A stretch of 64,000 nt of DNA from assembly GCA_028714875.1 (NCBI GenBank), contig JAQTLN010000011.1:62001-126000 (forward strand). The letters are read 5' to 3'. The notes below the pieces were generated by a model. It was not told where the DNA came from. It made no database searches and saw only the letters and a program-made list of their open reading frames with translations. This stretch comes from Gallionellaceae bacterium (GTDB taxonomy: Bacteria; Pseudomonadota; Gammaproteobacteria; Burkholderiales; Thiobacillaceae). A program made the translations under genes and the position numbers. Below are positions 61,878-64,000 of this stretch, piece after piece (position 1 is the stretch's first letter; every line of letters begins with the position of its first letter).

Positions 61878-62464
61878 GTGCCGGTTCCCCTCGACGTAGG
61901 ATGTGGTGAGCTTGCTAACCGCATCGCGGTGTTTGATGCGGTTCCTTCGTCACCACATCCTACGAGCCTCTGTAGGGCTCGTGTCGGTCTCGGAAACCCC
62001 GCCTGATGCCCCAGCCACGCCCAGCCTATGCCCTCCGGATTGCCGCCATAGACCGGATCGGCCAGTAGCGCTTCGCAGATATAGAGCAACAGCGTGGAAA
62101 GCCAGTTTTCCCCCGGCCCGGAGTTCGCCACCTCGCGCAACACCTGTTCGCGCCGGATCGGATCGAGATCGACGAAAGAGGCCTTGTGGCGTTGCCGGCT
62201 GAGGTCTTCCAGCCAGTCGACGCCTTGCAGGATGAAACGCTGTTCGTCGCGGTCGCCGCGCGGATCGCCCAGCACCCCTTGCAGGTAGGACAGGGCGTTG
62301 ATTTCACGGGCACCGGGGGAACCGAGTTCGCTGGGAAACAGGTGATTCTGCACGGCGGCCAGAACCAGCCAGGAATTGGCGGTCGCCGCAAGCGTGCCGC
62401 CCGCGGTGAACAACGCGGCCAGACCACCGGCACTGGCCAGGAGAAAGGTGCGCCGGGTGAGCAA
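61874..62464 (-). CDS. Gluconate 2-dehydrogenase subunit 3-like Tat protein, termini altered by repeats
   Basis: A Tat-exported partner subunit. From a TTG start at 62464 it reads LTRRTFLLASAGGLAALF (twin-arginine signal), then NSWLVLAAVQNHLFPSELGSPG and VYGGNPEGIGWAWLGHQAGF, as in the small subunit of GMC-type dehydrogenases. No clear ribosome binding site supports TTG; the frame stays open through three palindromes to an ATG at 62701, so the true start may be upstream or lost. The C-terminal residues are encoded by another palindrome (61895-61964). The stop overlaps the GMC start by four bases. Confidence 0.72.
   Translation of the reverse strand: MLTRRTFLLASAGGLAALFTAGGTLAATANSWLVLAAVQNHLFPSELGSPGAREINALSYLQGVLGDPRGDRDEQRFILQGVDWLEDLSRQRHKASFVDLDPIRREQVLREVANSGPGENWLSTLLLYICEALLADPVYGGNPEGIGWAWLGHQAGFPRPTRALQRLVGCGDEGTASNTAMRLASSPHPTSRGTGT
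61895..61964. repeat. 70-bp nested inverted repeat (CGTAGGATGTGGTGA family)
   Basis: Outer arms of 15 bases, CGTAGGATGTGGTGA and TCACCACATCCTACG, are perfect; inner arms AACCGCATC and GATGCGGTT also pair. The sequence is read through by the Tat-signal protein gene as its C-terminus. Confidence 0.92.
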
Positions 62465-62501
62465 CGTGTGGCGCCATTCGTCCAGCGCGCCAGGTTTGGC
62501 T

Positions 62502-62672
62502 CCCCCCTTTTCCAAAGGGGGGCTGGGGGGGATTTCTACAACGGCAGCGCCAGTGGTCGCCTTGCAAATCCCCCCTGCCCCCCTTTGGTAAAGGGGGGTG
62601 GAGGCTTGCGAAGCGTCATCCGGCGCAACCGTCGTATACCCCCCCCCCCGCCCCCCTTTGATAAAGGGGGGA
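62502..62672. repeat. Three CCCCCTTT/AAAGGGGG palindromic units in tandem
   Basis: Units lie at about 62502-62534, 62566-62602 and 62639-62672. The first two are in opposite orientation, as in REPIN-like pairs; each contains CCCCCCTTT and AAAGGGGGG arms. They fill the 170 bases before the Tat-signal protein, in the same frame. The last unit includes a run of eleven C bases (62639-62649). Confidence 0.9.
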
Positions 62673-62687
62673 GTTAGGGACGCTCCA

Positions 62688-63533
62688 TCACGGAATCTCA
62701 TGTTCCAGCGTGTAGCTCGCCCCCGAATCCTGGCCCAGGGTTTTCACCAGCCAGGGCAGGGTCGCTTCCAGCAGCGCCGGCAGGGTCCAGGGCGGGTTGG
62801 CGATGTAGAGGCCGCTGCCGTGCATGCCGAAGCCATCCTTCAAGGGCGCGTGCACGGTCAGCGTGACATTAAGCCAGCCCGGCGGGCGCGCGGCTTTCAG
62901 GCGCGAGGGCAATTGGCGCGCGTCCGGCTTCTGCAACAGCGGGTACCAGACCATATAGGTACCGCCGACAAAACGCGTGAGGCCATCCTTGAGCGCTTCC
63001 ACGGTACGCGGGTAATCGCTCTTCACCTCGTAGGAAGGGTCGATCAACACCAGGGATCGCCGGGTCGGCGGCGGCAGCACCGATTTCAGGCCGGCATGGC
63101 CGTCTGTCGCCTCGATCCGCACCTGGCGGCCGGCCTCGCTGAAGGTGCTGGCGAGCAGACGATGATCGCTGCTGTGCAGTTCGAACAGGCGCAAACGGTC
63201 GTCGCGGCGAGCGCGTCGCAGCGCGCACCAGGGCGAGCCGGGGTAAAGGCGCAAACGCCCATCCGGATTGAGGCCGCGCACCAGTTCAACGTAGCTTGCC
63301 AACATCGGTGGTAAATCGGTGCGTTCCCATAAGCGGCCAATGCCGCTATCTAACTCGCCGGTCTTGCGCGCGTAATCGCCGTGCAGGTCATAGATACCCG
63401 CCCCGGCGTGCGTGTCGATATACCACCAGGGTTTGTCCTTCTGGTTGAGGTAGTCGAGTAGCGCGATCAGGACGGCGTGTTTGAGGACGTCGGCGTGGTT
63501 GCCGGCGTGGAAGGCGTGGCGGTAGCTGAGCAT
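62688..63533 (-). CDS. rlmJ: 23S rRNA A2030 N6-methyltransferase
   Basis: A 281-residue RlmJ protein, starting MLSYRHAFHAGNHADVLKHAVL, with THAGAGIYDLHGDYARKTGE (SAM-binding region), LVLIDPSYEVKSDYPR (catalytic DPPY-like motif seen as DPSY) and a C-terminal GSGLYIANPPWTL. ATG 63533 is preferred; the upstream 10 in-frame codons are not conserved in style. It is divergent from ylqF. Confidence 0.93.
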   Translation of the reverse strand: MLSYRHAFHAGNHADVLKHAVLIALLDYLNQKDKPWWYIDTHAGAGIYDLHGDYARKTGELDSGIGRLWERTDLPPMLASYVELVRGLNPDGRLRLYPGSPWCALRRARRDDRLRLFELHSSDHRLLASTFSEAGRQVRIEATDGHAGLKSVLPPPTRRSLVLIDPSYEVKSDYPRTVEALKDGLTRFVGGTYMVWYPLLQKPDARQLPSRLKAARPPGWLNVTLTVHAPLKDGFGMHGSGLYIANPPWTLPALLEATLPWLVKTLGQDSGASYTLEHEIP

Positions 63534-63681
63534 GGGAGCGAGGTTAGCACGGGGCGTTACCATGCGGCTTTGCCCCCCACGCTGGAACCGGCATGAACCC
63601 GAAAATCAACGAATTGCTGAAGCGCGAGGAAACCACGCCGCATGCGGGATAATCCCCGTCCTTTCCCGACGCGTTAATCCC

Positions 63682-64000
63682 ATGCCTATCCAGTGGTACC
63701 CCGGTCACATGACCTCCGCGCGCAAAAAGGCGGCGGAAACCATGGCCAATATCGACGTGGTGATCGAAGTCCTCGACGCGCGCCTGCCGGAAGCCAGCGG
63801 CAACCCGCTGATTACCGAACTGCGCAACTTCCGCCAGCGCCCCTGCCTGAAATTGCTGAACAAGGCCGACCTCGCCGACCCGGTCGCCACCAAGGCCTGG
63901 CTGGCCTTCTTCAACGCCCAGAAGAACGTCAAGGCGGTCGCGATCTCGGCCAAGAAAGCGAGCGATGTCGCCCGCCTGCCGGCGCTGTGCCAGTCGCTGG
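63682..64000 (+). CDS. ylqF: Ribosome biogenesis GTPase YlqF/RbgA, partial (N-terminal part)
   Basis: A circularly permuted GTPase needed for large ribosomal subunit assembly. About 106 N-terminal codons are inside the window. IQWYPGHMTSARKKAAETM and VVIEVLDARLPEASGNPLI are the family start, and KLLNKADLADP is the G4-type motif (NKxD) seen first because of the permutation. The window ends before the G1 motif. Confidence 0.92.
   Translation, partial: MPIQWYPGHMTSARKKAAETMANIDVVIEVLDARLPEASGNPLITELRNFRQRPCLKLLNKADLADPVATKAWLAFFNAQKNVKAVAISAKKASDVARLPALCQSL

Noticed and set aside
63593-63652. Possible 19-codon peptide between rlmJ and ylqF
   Set aside because: Too short to judge and no clear ribosome binding site; could be a remnant, but no evidence.
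1-64000. CRISPR array, tRNA or rRNA genes
   Set aside because: I found no regularly spaced direct repeats and no tRNA- or rRNA-like sequence; the inverted repeats here are irregularly placed and of several families.

Overview
The window is a high-GC chromosomal segment of a Gram-negative bacterium, most likely a betaproteobacterium of the Nitrosomonadales/Rhodocyclales type. Pointers are a set of housekeeping neighbourhoods (rlmN-ndk, tilS-accA, waaA/TolC-type/rhodanese/pcm, holC-valS), a diheme cytochrome c paired with a b561-type cytochrome b, and a PEP-CTERM protein behind a sigma-54 promoter. No rRNA, tRNA, CRISPR array, insertion sequence or phage gene was recognised. Genus is not claimed.

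Layout. 1-6.9 kb: rlmN (partial), ndk, a SPOR protein, tilS, accA, slyD, a Bcp-type peroxiredoxin, a RoxA-type ribosomal oxygenase and a small lipoprotein. 7.0-13.5 kb: sigma-54/PEP-CTERM gene, diheme cytochrome and b561, aldehyde dehydrogenase, a thioredoxin-like/HEAT protein, an Old Yellow Enzyme and a metallo-beta-lactamase fold hydrolase. 13.6-46.2 kb: a surface-glycan locus of about 30 genes. 46.2-64 kb: waaA, a TolC-family protein, rhodanese, pcm, a TetR-controlled RND pump, psiF/yceI-like genes, holC-valS, a GMC oxidoreductase pair, rlmJ and a ylqF/rbgA-type GTPase (partial).

The glycan locus is the accessory heart of the window. It holds a WbpV/WbpL/WbpM-like initiation module (lipid-linked N-acetyl sugar); two separate nonulosonic-acid (sialic-acid-like) gene sets, one on each strand; a UDP-sulfoquinovose synthase homologue placed directly between neuA and neuB; a SPASM-type radical SAM protein, a single-chain ABC exporter of the lipid-oligosaccharide flippase type and a B12-type radical SAM protein in a row; four methyltransferases; an aminotransferase-VOC-methyltransferase-TIM barrel-SDR-methyltransferase-SDR module; glucose-1-phosphate cytidylyltransferase; UDP-glucuronate 4-epimerase; several glycosyltransferases; and a Wzy/WaaL/PglL-type membrane protein. 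The minus-strand arm (about 46.16 down to 33.54 kb) is almost continuously start/stop overlapped and looks like one long operon. The combination suggests a surface glycan or glycoprotein oligosaccharide carrying nonulosonic acids, and possibly a sulfonated sugar. I know of no described pathway with this gene order; that is an inference from gene content only.

A second theme is palindromic repeats. At least five families of short inverted repeats are scattered through the window, and several lie inside coding sequence: tilS, wbpM and valS each carry an in-frame repeat-encoded peptide, an RND pump ends in a repeat-encoded tail, a GMC oxidoreductase takes its stop codon from a repeat, and a Tat-signal protein is bracketed by repeats at both ends. 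Homopolymeric C/G tracts of 8-11 bases also occur in envelope and glycan genes.
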